Source: Streptomyces sp. YIM 130001 (GTDB lineage: Bacteria; Actinomycetota; Actinomycetes; Streptomycetales; Streptomycetaceae). From it: a stretch of DNA of 64,000 nt. Below are positions 41,735 to 52,075 of this stretch, piece after piece (position 1 is the first letter of the stretch; every line of letters starts with the position of its first letter). The notes under the pieces were generated by a model. That model saw nothing but the letters and a program-made list of their open reading frames with translations, did not search any database and was not told where the DNA came from. Made by a program: the position numbers and the translations under genes. The stretch is taken from the NCBI RefSeq assembly GCF_003574445.1, contig NZ_KZ984562.1, positions 154,462 to 218,461 on the forward strand, given 5' to 3'.

Positions 41735-43521
41735 CCACCAACGCGAGGGGCGCCACCGGCATACGCCTGCACGCGCCCGCCCCCGGCTGGGCGAGCGACG
41801 CCGACGTGGTGGTCGTCGGCTCCGGAGTGGCCGGTCTGACCTGCGCCCTGCGCTGCGCGGCCGCCGGCCTGAGCCCGGTCGTGGTCACCAAGGCCCGCCT
41901 CGACGACGGTTCCACGCGCTGGGCCCAGGGCGGGATCGCGGCCGCGCTCGGAGACGGCGACACCCCGGAGCAGCACCTCGACGACACCCTCGTCGCGGGC
42001 GCCGGCCTGTGCGACGAGGAGGCCGTACGCATCCTGGTCACCGAAGGCCCGGACGCGGTGCGCCGACTGATCGACACCGGCGCCCACTTCGACACCGCAC
42101 CGGACTCCGGCGCCATCGCCCTGACCCGGGAGGGCGGCCACCACCGTCGCCGTATCGCGCACGCGGGCGGTGACGCGACCGGAGCCGAGATCTCCCGTGC
42201 CCTCGTCGAGGCGGTACGCGCGAGCGGCATCCGCACCATCGAGAACGCCCTGGTGCTCGACCTCCTCACCGACGACGAGGGCCGCACCGCCGGCGTCACC
42301 CTGCACGTCCTGGGCGAGGGGCAGCACGACGGCGTCGGCGCCGTGCACGCGCGCGCGGTGGTGCTCGCCACCGGCGGCATGGGCCAGGTCTTCTCGGCGA
42401 CCACCAACCCGCCTGTGTCCACCGGGGACGGCGTCGCGCTCGCGCTGCGGGCCGGTGCGGAGCTCTCCGACCTGGAGTTCGTCCAGTTCCACCCGACGGT
42501 CCTGTTCCTCGGCCCGGACGCCGAGGGCCAGCAGCCGCTGGTGTCCGAGGCGGTCCGCGGCGAGGGCGCCCACCTGGTCGACGCCGACGGCGTGCGGTTC
42601 ATGACCGGGCAGCACGAACTGGCCGAGCTCGCACCCCGCGACGTGGTGGCGAAGGCCATCACGCGGCGCATGCTGGAGCAGGGCGCCGAGCACATGTACC
42701 TGGACGCCCGGCACTTCGGCGCCGATATGTGGGCCACCCGCTTCCCGACGATCCTCGCCGCCTGCCGCGCGCACGGCATCGACCCGGTGACCGCACCGAT
42801 CCCGGTCGCCCCTGCGGCCCACTACGCCTCCGGCGGCGTCCGCACGGACCTGCGGGGCCGCACCACCGTGCCCGGCCTGTACGCCTGCGGCGAGACCGCC
42901 TGCACCGGCGTCCACGGCGCGAACCGCCTTGCCTCCAACTCCCTTCTGGAGGGCCTGGTCTACGCGGAGCGCATCGCCGCCGACATCACCGCGCACCCGG
43001 CACCCGACACCGCCCCCGTACCGTCCCTCCACGCGCGCGTGGAGGCCGACGCCGAGGCGGAACGGGACCCCACCGCAGCAGGACAGCCGCCGCCCGCGCA
43101 CCCGCTGCTGCCCCCCGAGGCCCGTTTCGCGCTGCAGCGGGTGATGACCGAGGGCGCCGGGGTGCTGCGCAGCAAGCAGTCCCTCGCGCGGGCCGCGGGC
43201 GCCCTCGAGCAGATCCACGCGGAGGCCCGTACCGCACTCGCGGAGAACGGCAAGACGGCCGAGCCGGGCACCGACACCTGGGAAGCCACCAACCTGCTGT
43301 GCGTCGCGCGGGTATTCGTCGCCGCCGCCCTGCGCCGCGAGGAGACCCGCGGCTGCCACTGGCGCGAGGACCATCCCGACCGGGACGACGCCGGGTGGCG
43401 CCGTCACCTGGTCGTCCGCCTCAACCCGGACCGCACGCTCGCCGTCCACGCCACCGAATCCGCAGACTTCCCCCCGACCGTCGCCGGCCCGGGAGCCGTC
43501 CCCCGTCCTCAGGAGCAGTGA
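41731..43521 (+). CDS. nadB: L-aspartate oxidase
   Basis: 596 residues, ATG overlapping the panC stop. FAD-binding motif VVVVGSGVAGLTCALRCAAAG, the active-site region TRWAQGGIAAALG, RRIAHAGGDATGAEI, DLEFVQFHPTVLF, ACGETACTGVHGANRLASNSLLEGLVYAERIA and the C-terminal helical domain with CHWREDHPDRD define NadB. Makes iminoaspartate, first step of NAD synthesis. The palindrome CTCCACGCGCGCGTGGAG lies in the variable linker after the flavin domain, coding SLHARVEAD. No nadA is in the window. Confidence 0.95.
   Translation: MTTNARGATGIRLHAPAPGWASDADVVVVGSGVAGLTCALRCAAAGLSPVVVTKARLDDGSTRWAQGGIAAALGDGDTPEQHLDDTLVAGAGLCDEEAVRILVTEGPDAVRRLIDTGAHFDTAPDSGAIALTREGGHHRRRIAHAGGDATGAEISRALVEAVRASGIRTIENALVLDLLTDDEGRTAGVTLHVLGEGQHDGVGAVHARAVVLATGGMGQVFSATTNPPVSTGDGVALALRAGAELSDLEFVQFHPTVLFLGPDAEGQQPLVSEAVRGEGAHLVDADGVRFMTGQHELAELAPRDVVAKAITRRMLEQGAEHMYLDARHFGADMWATRFPTILAACRAHGIDPVTAPIPVAPAAHYASGGVRTDLRGRTTVPGLYACGETACTGVHGANRLASNSLLEGLVYAERIAADITAHPAPDTAPVPSLHARVEADAEAERDPTAAGQPPPAHPLLPPEARFALQRVMTEGAGVLRSKQSLARAAGALEQIHAEARTALAENGKTAEPGTDTWEATNLLCVARVFVAAALRREETRGCHWREDHPDRDDAGWRRHLVVRLNPDRTLAVHATESADFPPTVAGPGAVPRPQEQ
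43027..43044. repeat. CACGCGCGCGTG palindrome, copy 9 (inside nadB)
   Basis: CTCCACGCGCGCGTGGAG, identical over 18 bp to the copy in folP and read in the same frame (L-H-A-R-V-E). Confidence 0.75.
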
Positions 43522-44546
43522 CCGAAGTGAGCAGCACCCCCGACCTTCCCCTCGTCGACGAGGAGGGCTGTGGCGACGCCTGCGGCTGCGCCGGCGACTC
43601 CCCGGCGGACGACGCCATGGTGTGCGGCCTCGACCCCGCCCTCGCCCAGCTGATCGCCGATGCGGGCCTGGATCCCGTACTCGTCGAGGACATCGCGCAC
43701 ATGGCGATCGCGGAGGACCTCGACGGCGGCGTGGACGTGACGTCCGTGGCGACGATCCCCGAGGCCGCCGTCGCCACCGGCGACTTCACCGCCCGGGAGG
43801 CGGGCGTGGTGGCCGGCCTGCGGGTCGCCGAGGCGGTCCTGTCCGTGGTCTGCGAGGAAGAGTTCGAGGTCGAGCGGCACGTCGAGGACGGCGACCGGGT
43901 GGCGGCAGGACAGCCCCTGCTGTCCGTCACGACCCGTACCCGCGACCTGCTCACCGGCGAGCGCAGCGCCCTGAACCTGCTGTGCCGCCTCTCCGGCATC
44001 GCGACGGCCACGCGCGCGTGGGCGGACGCACTGGAGGGCACGAAGGCCGAGGTCCGCGACACCCGCAAGACCACTCCGGGCCTGCGCGCCCTGGAGAAGT
44101 TCGCGGTGCGCTGCGGCGGCGGTGTCAACCACCGCATGGCCCTCTCGGACGCGGCCCTGGTCAAGGACAACCACGTGGTGGCGGCAGGCGGCGTCGCCGA
44201 GGCCTTCCAGGCCGTACGCGAGCGGTTCCCGGAACTGCCCATCGAGGTCGAGGTCGACACCCTGCACCAGCTCCGCGAGGTCGTCGACGCGGGCGCCGAC
44301 CTGATCCTCCTGGACAACTTCACCCCGGAGGAGACCGAGGAGGCGGTGGCCCTCACGGCGGGCCGGGCCCTGCTCGAGTCCTCCGGCCGCCTCACCGTGC
44401 AGAACGCCCGGGCGTATGCCCGCACCGGCGTCGACTACCTGGCCGTGGGCGGTCTCACGCACTCCTCCCCGATCCTGGACATCGGCCTCGACCTGCGCGA
44501 GGCGCCGGCCGCCGCGGACGGTTCCGCCGCCGACGGGACGGTGTGA
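43518..44546 (+). CDS. nadC: Quinolinate phosphoribosyltransferase (carboxylating)
   Basis: 342 residues if started at GTG 43518, which overlaps the nadB stop; AGGAG lies only two bases before it, so GTG 43527 may be used instead. NadC motifs: AIAEDLDGGVDVTSVATIP, SALNLLCRLSGIATATRAWAD, DTRKTTPGLRALEKFAVRCGGGVNHRMALSD, VKDNHV, and VEVDTLHQLREVVDAGADLILLDNF. Converts quinolinate and PRPP to nicotinate mononucleotide. The N-terminal extension carries a Cys cluster (GCGDACGCAG) not needed for the known reaction. A palindrome copy lies in the conserved TRAWAD segment. Confidence 0.94.
   Translation: MTEVSSTPDLPLVDEEGCGDACGCAGDSPADDAMVCGLDPALAQLIADAGLDPVLVEDIAHMAIAEDLDGGVDVTSVATIPEAAVATGDFTAREAGVVAGLRVAEAVLSVVCEEEFEVERHVEDGDRVAAGQPLLSVTTRTRDLLTGERSALNLLCRLSGIATATRAWADALEGTKAEVRDTRKTTPGLRALEKFAVRCGGGVNHRMALSDAALVKDNHVVAAGGVAEAFQAVRERFPELPIEVEVDTLHQLREVVDAGADLILLDNFTPEETEEAVALTAGRALLESSGRLTVQNARAYARTGVDYLAVGGLTHSSPILDIGLDLREAPAAADGSAADGTV
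44009..44020. repeat. CACGCGCGCGTG palindrome, copy 10 (inside nadC)
   Basis: Exact core coding T-R-A-W inside a conserved segment of NadC, so here it must have arisen by base changes and not by insertion. Confidence 0.7.
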
Positions 44547-44550
44547 CCGC

Positions 44551-45348
44551 GTGCTGCTGACCATCGACGTGGGCAACACCCACACCGTGCTCGGCCTGTT
44601 CGACGGCGAGGAGATCGTCGAGCACTGGCGCATCTCCACGGACGCCCGCCGCACCGCCGACGAACTGGCCGTTCTCCTCAACGGCCTGATGGGCACCCAC
44701 CCGCTGCTCGGCTCGGAACTCGGCGACGGCATCCACGGCATCGCGATCTGCGCCACGGTGCCCTCCGTCCTGCACGAACTGCGCGAGGTCACCCGCCGCT
44801 ACTACGGCGACGTCCCGGCCGTACTCGTCGAACCGGGCATCAAGACCGGCGTCCCGATCCTGATGGACAACCCCAAGGAGGTCGGAGCCGACCGCATCAT
44901 CAACGCGGTCGCGGCCGTCGAGCTCTACGGCGGCCCCGCGATCGTGGTCGACTTCGGCACCGCGACGACCTTCGACGCGGTCAGCGCGCGCGGCGAGTAC
45001 GCGGGCGGCGCCATCGCCCCCGGCATCGAGATCTCGGTCGACGCCCTCGGCGTGCGCGGTGCGCAGCTGCGCAAGATCGAGCTCGCCCGCCCGCGCAGCG
45101 TGATCGGCAAGAACACCGTCGAGGCCATGCAGTCCGGCATCCTCTACGGCTTCGCCGGCCAGGTGGACGGTGTCGTCGGCCGGATGTCCAAGGAGCTCGC
45201 CGACGACCCCGAGGACGTCACCGTGATCGCCACCGGAGGCCTCGCGCCCATGGTGCTCGGTGAGTCGTCGGCCATCGACGAGCACGAGCCGTGGCTCACC
45301 CTGATCGGCCTGCGACTGGTCTACGAGCGCAACATCGCGCGGACCTGA
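44551..45348 (+). CDS. coaX: Type III pantothenate kinase
   Basis: 265 residues, GTG 44551, four bases after the nadC stop. The ASKHA-fold phosphate motif LTIDVGNTHTVLGLFDG at the start, GADRIINAVAAVELYGGPAIVVDFGTATTFD in the middle and VIATGGLAPMVLGESSAID near the end define CoaX. Phosphorylates pantothenate, the first committed step of CoA synthesis, which links it to panC in the same operon. Confidence 0.95.
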   Translation: MLLTIDVGNTHTVLGLFDGEEIVEHWRISTDARRTADELAVLLNGLMGTHPLLGSELGDGIHGIAICATVPSVLHELREVTRRYYGDVPAVLVEPGIKTGVPILMDNPKEVGADRIINAVAAVELYGGPAIVVDFGTATTFDAVSARGEYAGGAIAPGIEISVDALGVRGAQLRKIELARPRSVIGKNTVEAMQSGILYGFAGQVDGVVGRMSKELADDPEDVTVIATGGLAPMVLGESSAIDEHEPWLTLIGLRLVYERNIART

Positions 45349-45351
45349 CGA

Positions 45352-45378
45352 TGCCGATAGTGCCGATAGTGCCGATAC
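45352..45378 (+). repeat. 9-bp tandem repeat, three units
   Basis: TGCCGATAG, TGCCGATAG, TGCCGATAC in direct succession between coaX and the next small gene. Confidence 0.7.
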
Positions 45379-45406
45379 GCACCGACACCACGAGGAAGGC
45401 AGCCAC

Positions 45407-45571
45407 ATGACGTGGACGACGTACGCCGGCGAAGGGGTGCGCAGCGCGGCCGAGGGAAGCCAGGCGGGCTCGGCGTTCGTGACGGTCCTGCTGCTCGGCG
45501 CCCTCTTCGGCACCGGCGTCCTGGTCCGCAAGCTCCGCGACCGCAACCGCGGCCGCCGCCTCGGGGACTGA
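45407..45571 (+). CDS. 54-residue membrane protein at the end of the coaX operon
   Basis: ATG 45407 has GAGGAAGG nine bases upstream. The product MTWTTYAGEGVRSAAEGSQA continues into one membrane helix (about residues 22-40: SAFVTVLLLGALFGTGVLV) and ends with a basic tail RKLRDRNRGRRLGD, the topology of a single-pass protein with the C-terminus inside. Below the usual gene-caller length limit but well supported by ribosome site and codon use. Function unknown. Confidence 0.7.
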   Translation: MTWTTYAGEGVRSAAEGSQAGSAFVTVLLLGALFGTGVLVRKLRDRNRGRRLGD

Positions 45572-45656
45572 GCCCGCTCCGTACGGCGAGGCGGTACGGG
45601 CGCGCCGCAAAAGAGAGTTAAGCGGATTTTGTCTGATTAGACCGTATCGTCGGCCC

Positions 45657-46256
45657 ATGCCCACGCCATACGGATCACGAGGCGGCATGGCGTTCAGCGC
45701 GGACGAGCTGCGTGTGCTCCGCCGCGTTCTCGCCCTCGCCCTCCATCCCGACCCCGCAGGCGCCTTCGACGAGAGCGCCGCCAAGGACTGTCTCCGGCTC
45801 GCCGACTCGCTCGACGAAGCGGTCAGCGAGGGCGCCCGGCTCCGCGCCTTCCTCTTCGCCGACCTCGCCCGCTACCGGGCCGCTCTGCCCGGTACGGCCT
45901 CCGGCTATCTGGAGCTCCTCACCGAAGCCCTCGCGGCCGGCTACGCGCCCGGCCCGGACGACCTCGCCGCCCTGCGGGCCCTGCGCGGGAACCCGGCCGC
46001 CGCGGCGCTCCTTGAGCGCTGCCAGCGCCTGGCGGAGGACACCGTACGGGCGAGACTCGCAGGCCGGCCCGTCCCCGTACCCCGCGCACGGCTGCTCGCC
46101 CTGCCCGGGGGCCTCGCCGCGGACGGTCCCGAGCGTCCGGCCCCGGACAAGCGCCCGGCCCCGCCGCCCCGTCCGGTGCCGACACCGGCCGAGGTGTTCC
46201 CGCCCAAGCGGCGTCCGGCTCCGCCCGAGCCGCCGCAGAAGCTCGCCGCGGTCTGA
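45657..46256 (+). CDS. Conserved-type hypothetical protein with Pro-rich tail
   Basis: 199 residues. TATCGT (45645-45650) ends six bases before the ATG, so the gene is probably leaderless. The first ~145 residues are helical (AFSADELRVLRRVLALALHP, DEAVSEGARLRAFLFADLARYR, AALLERCQRLAEDTVRARL); the last ~45 are Pro/Lys/Arg-rich and likely disordered. No catalytic or binding motif recognised. A perfect 13-bp hairpin follows. Confidence 0.75.
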   Translation: MPTPYGSRGGMAFSADELRVLRRVLALALHPDPAGAFDESAAKDCLRLADSLDEAVSEGARLRAFLFADLARYRAALPGTASGYLELLTEALAAGYAPGPDDLAALRALRGNPAAAALLERCQRLAEDTVRARLAGRPVPVPRARLLALPGGLAADGPERPAPDKRPAPPPRPVPTPAEVFPPKRRPAPPEPPQKLAAV

Positions 46257-46267
46257 GAACCGAGCGG

Positions 46268-46306
46268 CTACGGCCCGCCCCGGGCGATCCCGCGGGCGGG
46301 CCGTAG
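46268..46306 (+). terminator. 13-bp perfect hairpin
   Basis: CTACGGCCCGCCC (46268-46280) pairs with GGGCGGGCCGTAG (46294-46306); the right arm ends two bases before the -10-like box of the next gene. Confidence 0.7.
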
Positions 46307-46319
46307 CTACGCTTGAGGC

Positions 46320-46499
46320 ATGGACTACGTCTCCGCGCTCGTGCCGCCCGTTGTGATGGCCGTGTTCTTCATCGCCCTGATCGTGACGATCGTCAAGTCC
46401 CAGGGCGGCGACAACAAGGCCAAGGAGGACGCCGCGGTGGACGCCGCCGTCGCGCGCGCGGAGGCAGCCCGCCAGGCGCCGGGCGGCAGCGACAACTGA
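46320..46499 (+). CDS. 59-residue single-pass membrane protein
   Basis: The -10-like TACGCT (46308-46313) ends six bases before ATG 46320, so the message should be leaderless. The product has one membrane helix (about residues 5-25: SALVPPVVMAVFFIALIVTI) and a charged Ala-rich cytoplasmic helix (NKAKEDAAVDAAVARAEAAR). It is followed by a classic terminator, which supports a separate short transcript. Too short for standard ORF cut-offs; function unknown. Confidence 0.7.
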   Translation: MDYVSALVPPVVMAVFFIALIVTIVKSQGGDNKAKEDAAVDAAVARAEAARQAPGGSDN

Positions 46500-46520
46500 C
46501 CCCGGCGCAAGCCGGAACGG

Positions 46521-46575
46521 GGCGCAAGGACTCTCCCGGTGCGAAGCCTCGCACCGTGATCCCTGCGCCTTTTTT
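46521..46575 (+). terminator. Rho-independent terminator with T-run
   Basis: Outer arms GGCGCAAGGA (46521-46530) and TCCCTGCGCC (46560-46569), inner arms CGGTGCGA (46537-46544) and TCGCACCG (46549-46556), followed directly by TTTTTT (46570-46575). One of the clearest intrinsic terminators in the window. Confidence 0.8.
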
Positions 46576-46671
46576 GCGTGCGGTCGACCGCGGATCTTTC
46601 CGTGGATATCGCCCTTGCGCCGATGCCATGTCCGGCAGGCCGTGAACGGCCGCACGCTCTAGGGTTCAGGT

Positions 46672-47169
46672 GTGCCTCGCCCCTTGGGAGAACTCGAAGA
46701 CGCGGTGATGACGCGGGTGTGGGAGTGGAACCGCCCGGTCACCGTGCGGGAAGTCCTTGAAGACCTCCAGCAGGAACGCTCCATCGCTTACACGACGGTG
46801 ATGACCGTCCTGGACAATCTCCATCAGAAGGGCTGGGTCCGCAGAGAGGCCGAGGGCCGGGCCTATCGATATGAGGCCGTCTCCACCCGAGCCGCCTATG
46901 CGGCGGCCCTGATGAATGAGGCGTGGTCGCGCAGCGACAACCCGGCGGCCGCACTCGTCGCCTTCTTCGGGATGATGTCGCCGGAGCAGCGCGCGGCACT
47001 CAGGGACGCCGGCCGGATCGTAAGCATCGATGTCGATCCCGCGGACGACAACTCCGCCGCATCCGACAACTCCCCGCCGCGGGACAACTCCTCGGACAAC
47101 GCATCGGCGCCGGGGAACCCGGAAGCACCCGACAGCCCCGCGGCGCCCCGGTCCGACTCGGGGCGATAG
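46672..47169 (+). CDS. BlaI/MecI-family winged-helix repressor
   Basis: 165 residues, GTG start, probably leaderless: TAGGGT (46660-46665) ends six bases before it. The BlaI winged helix is complete: LGELEDAVMTRVWEWNRPVTVREVLEDL, AYTTVMTVLDNLHQKGWVRRE and GRAYRYEAV, with the dimerisation part ALVAFFGMMSPEQRAALRDA. The last ~45 residues are Ser/Asp/Asn/Pro-rich. BlaI proteins repress beta-lactamase or respiratory genes and are cleaved by a BlaR1-type protease; no such protease gene is next to it here. Confidence 0.88.
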   Translation: MPRPLGELEDAVMTRVWEWNRPVTVREVLEDLQQERSIAYTTVMTVLDNLHQKGWVRREAEGRAYRYEAVSTRAAYAAALMNEAWSRSDNPAAALVAFFGMMSPEQRAALRDAGRIVSIDVDPADDNSAASDNSPPRDNSSDNASAPGNPEAPDSPAAPRSDSGR

Positions 47170-47178
47170 CGTCCGGTC

Positions 47179-47721
47179 ATGGCCGCAGAGCTCCCCACGT
47201 ATCCCGATGTACCGGCAAAAGCCCTCACCGTCCGCAGGGCGCGGACCAGTGATGTGGCAGCAGTACGCGGACTCCTCGACTCCTACGTTCGCCGCGGCAT
47301 CCTGCTCGACAAAGCAACCGTCACGCTTTACGAGGACATCCAGGAGTTCTGGGTGGCCGAACGCGACGACAACGCACAGGTCGTCGGATGCGGTGCACTC
47401 CATGTGATCTGGGAAGACCTTGCTGAAGTGCGGACTCTTGCCGTGGATGAGGGCCTGAAGGGCGGCGGAGTGGGCCATCAACTCCTGGGGAAGTTGCTGC
47501 AGACCGCACGCTGGCTCGGCGTACGCAGAGTTTTCTGTCTCACCTTCGAAGTGGACTTCTTCGCGAAGCACGGCTTCGTCGAGATCGGTGAGACACCGGT
47601 CGGATCCGAGGTCTACAGCGAGCTCCTTCGTTCCTATGACGAAGGCGTTGCGGAGTTCCTCGGTCTCGAACGAGTGAAACCGAACACCTTGGGCAACAGC
47701 CGGATGCTTCTGCACCTGTGA
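47179..47721 (+). CDS. argA: GNAT-type amino-acid N-acetyltransferase (N-acetylglutamate synthase)
   Basis: 180 residues. ATG 47179 follows TAGCGT (47167-47172) by six bases, again a leaderless layout; the -10 overlaps the stop of the previous gene. A single GNAT domain: LTVRRARTSDVAAVRGLLDSY, CGALHVIWEDLAEVRTLAVDEGLKGGGVGHQLL (acetyl-CoA pyrophosphate loop GGGVGHQL) and FEVDFFAKHGFVEIGETPV. This short form resembles the mycobacterial ArgA that makes N-acetylglutamate for arginine synthesis. Codon use is slightly less G+C-biased than in its neighbours. Confidence 0.85.
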   Translation: MAAELPTYPDVPAKALTVRRARTSDVAAVRGLLDSYVRRGILLDKATVTLYEDIQEFWVAERDDNAQVVGCGALHVIWEDLAEVRTLAVDEGLKGGGVGHQLLGKLLQTARWLGVRRVFCLTFEVDFFAKHGFVEIGETPVGSEVYSELLRSYDEGVAEFLGLERVKPNTLGNSRMLLHL

Positions 47722-47938
47722 TCACCGGGTGTATTACAAGCCCTCACGCATGGGGTGGCTATGTCCGAATCGCGTGTGTTTCAAGGGGCGTTGCGACCTG
47801 ATCCTCTCGACAGGGGTTTGTGTTTTCCAGGGAAAAGCGGTTTGCTTTCCGACGTACTCCATATAACCGGGGCCGGTGAATCATCGGCGTGCGCGCCGTC
47901 GGCACCGGGGCCCGAAGTTATCGATGAAAGGAAATCCG

Positions 47939-48277
47939 GTGGCACAGAAGGTTCAGGTCCTTCTTGTCGACGACCTCGACGGCGGCGACGCGGACGAGAC
48001 CGTGACGTTCGCGCTGGACGGCAAGACTTACGAGATTGACCTCACCACGGCGAATGCGGACAAGCTCCGCGGGCTGCTCGACGCCTATGTGAAGGGTGGC
48101 CGGCGTACCGGCGGCCGCGCCTCGGGTGGTCGCGGCAAGGCGCGCGCCGCCTCTGCGGGCTCCAGTGAGAACACGGCGCAGATCCGCGCCTGGGCGAAGG
48201 ACAACGGCTACGAGGTCAACGACCGCGGCCGCGTCCCCGCCTCGATCCGCGAGGCGTACGAGAAGGCCAACGGCTGA
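47939..48277 (+). CDS. lsr2: Lsr2 nucleoid-associated xenogeneic silencer
   Basis: 112 residues from GTG 47939 with GAAAGGAAATCC upstream. N-terminal oligomerisation part KVQVLLVDDLDGGDADETVTFALDGKTYEIDL, a flexible Arg/Gly linker, and the C-terminal DNA-binding domain IRAWAKDNGYEVNDRGRVPASIREAY with the RGR hook that enters the minor groove of A/T-rich DNA. Coats and silences low-G+C acquired genes. The 217-bp leader is unusually A/T-rich (TATAAC at 47862-47867), so autorepression is likely. The last 70 bp overlap the next gene on the other strand. Confidence 0.95.
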   Translation: MAQKVQVLLVDDLDGGDADETVTFALDGKTYEIDLTTANADKLRGLLDAYVKGGRRTGGRASGGRGKARAASAGSSENTAQIRAWAKDNGYEVNDRGRVPASIREAYEKANG

Positions 48278-48963
48278 CCGCTTCCGCGGTGCAGCCGGAG
48301 CCGGTGACACTCGGTCGCCGCCAAGTCCACGAGTCGTACGAGATCGGGCCCCTCGGTGTGATCGTCGCCGGGTACCGCCCGTCGCGAGCCGAGGCCGGCG
48401 AGGGCCGGCAGCGTCGGTTCCGTATCGCGGCCCGGCTCGGGGGGCCGCAGCCAGACGGCGCCGCCCCGGGGGCCTGACCACCCCGGGGGCAGCGGTGCGG
48501 GGATGGACCCGCCGGCACCGGCGGCCGTCAGATCCGCGGGCAGGCGCCCCCATTCCAGCCAGTCGAGCAGGCCGGGCAGCTCCTCCGCGCTCCCCGCGGC
48601 GACGAACAGCCGCATCGTGCCGCCCCCGACGGACACCGGGCCCGTCGGCGCCCGGTCCGGGAGCCTGCGCAGCACGGCGCAGCCGGCCTCCGCGGGCAGT
48701 TCGAGCACGTCGAAGCGCAGCCCGGTGAGCAGCTGCGGCCATCGCTCACGTGTCTGCGGCGTCTGATCCGCACACCCCTGACGCGGCACCGACGGCCCTG
48801 CAGGCGGCCCGCACACCGCCGATGTCGTTGCCCAGCCGAGCGCGTGCGCGTACCAGCGGGCCACCGGATCGCCTCCGAGCGTGTCCGCCGACGAGTCCTG
48901 CGGCAGTGGATCCGGACGCGGAGCCTGCAGCGGATTGCGGGGGAGTGGAATGATGGCGGCCAT
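48208..48963 (-). CDS. Streptomyces-type protein of unknown function (SCO3374-like)
   Basis: 251 residues, ATG 48963. The first ~55 residues are Pro-rich; the rest is a compact alpha/beta region (LLTGLRFDVLELPAEAGCAVLRRL, GTMRLFVAAGSAEELPGLLDWLEWGRLPADL, PGWSGPRGGAVWLRPPE) and ends in DLVRLVDLAATECHRLRL. The LRFDVLELPAEAG phrase resembles the family coded between lsr2 and clpC in Streptomyces coelicolor; I recall no function. The gene runs into lsr2 from the opposite strand, overlapping by 70 bp. Confidence 0.8.
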   Translation of the reverse strand: MAAIIPLPRNPLQAPRPDPLPQDSSADTLGGDPVARWYAHALGWATTSAVCGPPAGPSVPRQGCADQTPQTRERWPQLLTGLRFDVLELPAEAGCAVLRRLPDRAPTGPVSVGGGTMRLFVAAGSAEELPGLLDWLEWGRLPADLTAAGAGGSIPAPLPPGWSGPRGGAVWLRPPEPGRDTEPTLPALAGLGSRRAVPGDDHTEGPDLVRLVDLAATECHRLRLHRGSGQPLAFSYASRIEAGTRPRSLTS

Positions 48964-49068
48964 GTCCGGAGCAACTTCGGAATGTCCCGATGGTTACGCA
49001 GGGTGCGCGTGACGTGGCGCTATGTGGAGGTCGCGGAAGCGGAATCCCGTCTTCGGCGGCGCAAAGGT

Positions 49069-49082
49069 GTTCGCCCGTAGCG
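49069..49082 (+). promoter_or_regulatory. ClgR-type box 1
   Basis: GTTCGC-ccgta-GCG matches the published ClgR consensus GTTCGC-N5-GCG that activates clp and lon genes in actinomycetes. 323 bp upstream of clpC. Confidence 0.6.
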
Positions 49083-49174
49083 GAGGGAACCGGTGCGCGC
49101 CGCATGGAGTGTCAGTCCTTACGGGTAAGACATTCCTAGTGGGAAGGGGCGACACGCAGGTTTGGCCGTCTCAC

Positions 49175-49188
49175 GTTCGCCATCGGCG
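49175..49188 (+). promoter_or_regulatory. ClgR-type box 2
   Basis: GTTCGC-catcg-GCG, exact consensus match, 217 bp upstream of clpC and 106 bp after box 1. Confidence 0.65.
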
Positions 49189-49404
49189 TACTCGTGGTGA
49201 GGGTATCTGCCTGGCCTGCGGGAACATCGTCTCGCACCATCGGGTTGGAGCAGTTGTCGGCGTTCGGGGTCAGCAGAACCTCCGAGATGGAGTCCGAGTG
49301 TCGGCAGTTGGAATGAGCGGTCCCCGCTTGCGGGACTAAGCTGCGGAAGGACAGGGAGGGGACCGACCCCTTTACTGCCTGACCGCTCTGAGGAGCGATT
49401 AACG

Positions 49405-51930
<2,526 letters not shown>

Positions 51931-51961
51931 TCGTTCTTCGGTCGGCGTAGCCGGTCATCGC

Positions 51962-52007
51962 AAAGGGGAGTGCCCCGGAACTCGGTTCCGGGGCACTCCC
52001 CTTTTTT
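51962..52007. terminator. 19-bp perfect hairpin with T-run
   Basis: Left arm 51962-51980 (AAAGGGGAGTGCCCCGGAA) pairs with 51986-52004 around a 5-base loop, and a run of six T (52002-52007) follows. The A-run on the left makes it work in both directions, between convergent clpC and the NACHT gene. Confidence 0.85.
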
Positions 52008-52034
52008 GCCGTTCCTGCCGTTCCTGCCGTTTCC
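52008..52034. repeat. 9-bp tandem repeat, three units
   Basis: GCCGTTCCT, GCCGTTCCT, GCCGTTTCC directly after the clpC terminator. Confidence 0.6.
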
Positions 52035-52075
52035 GCGCCGCGGCTGCGCCGTTTCCGCGTGGTGATGTGTCGTGA

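Larger units (their letters stand above)
48964..49404 (+). other. 441-bp leader of clpC
   Basis: No supported gene. It contains two ClgR-type boxes (49069-49082 and 49175-49188) and the clpC ribosome site. A short basic open frame that crosses this stretch has poor codon statistics and is not called. Confidence 0.7.

Noticed and set aside
49022..49339. Plus-strand open frame of about 105 codons upstream of clpC
   Set aside because: Codon third positions are not G/C-biased, no family signal, and it covers the ClgR-type boxes and likely promoter.
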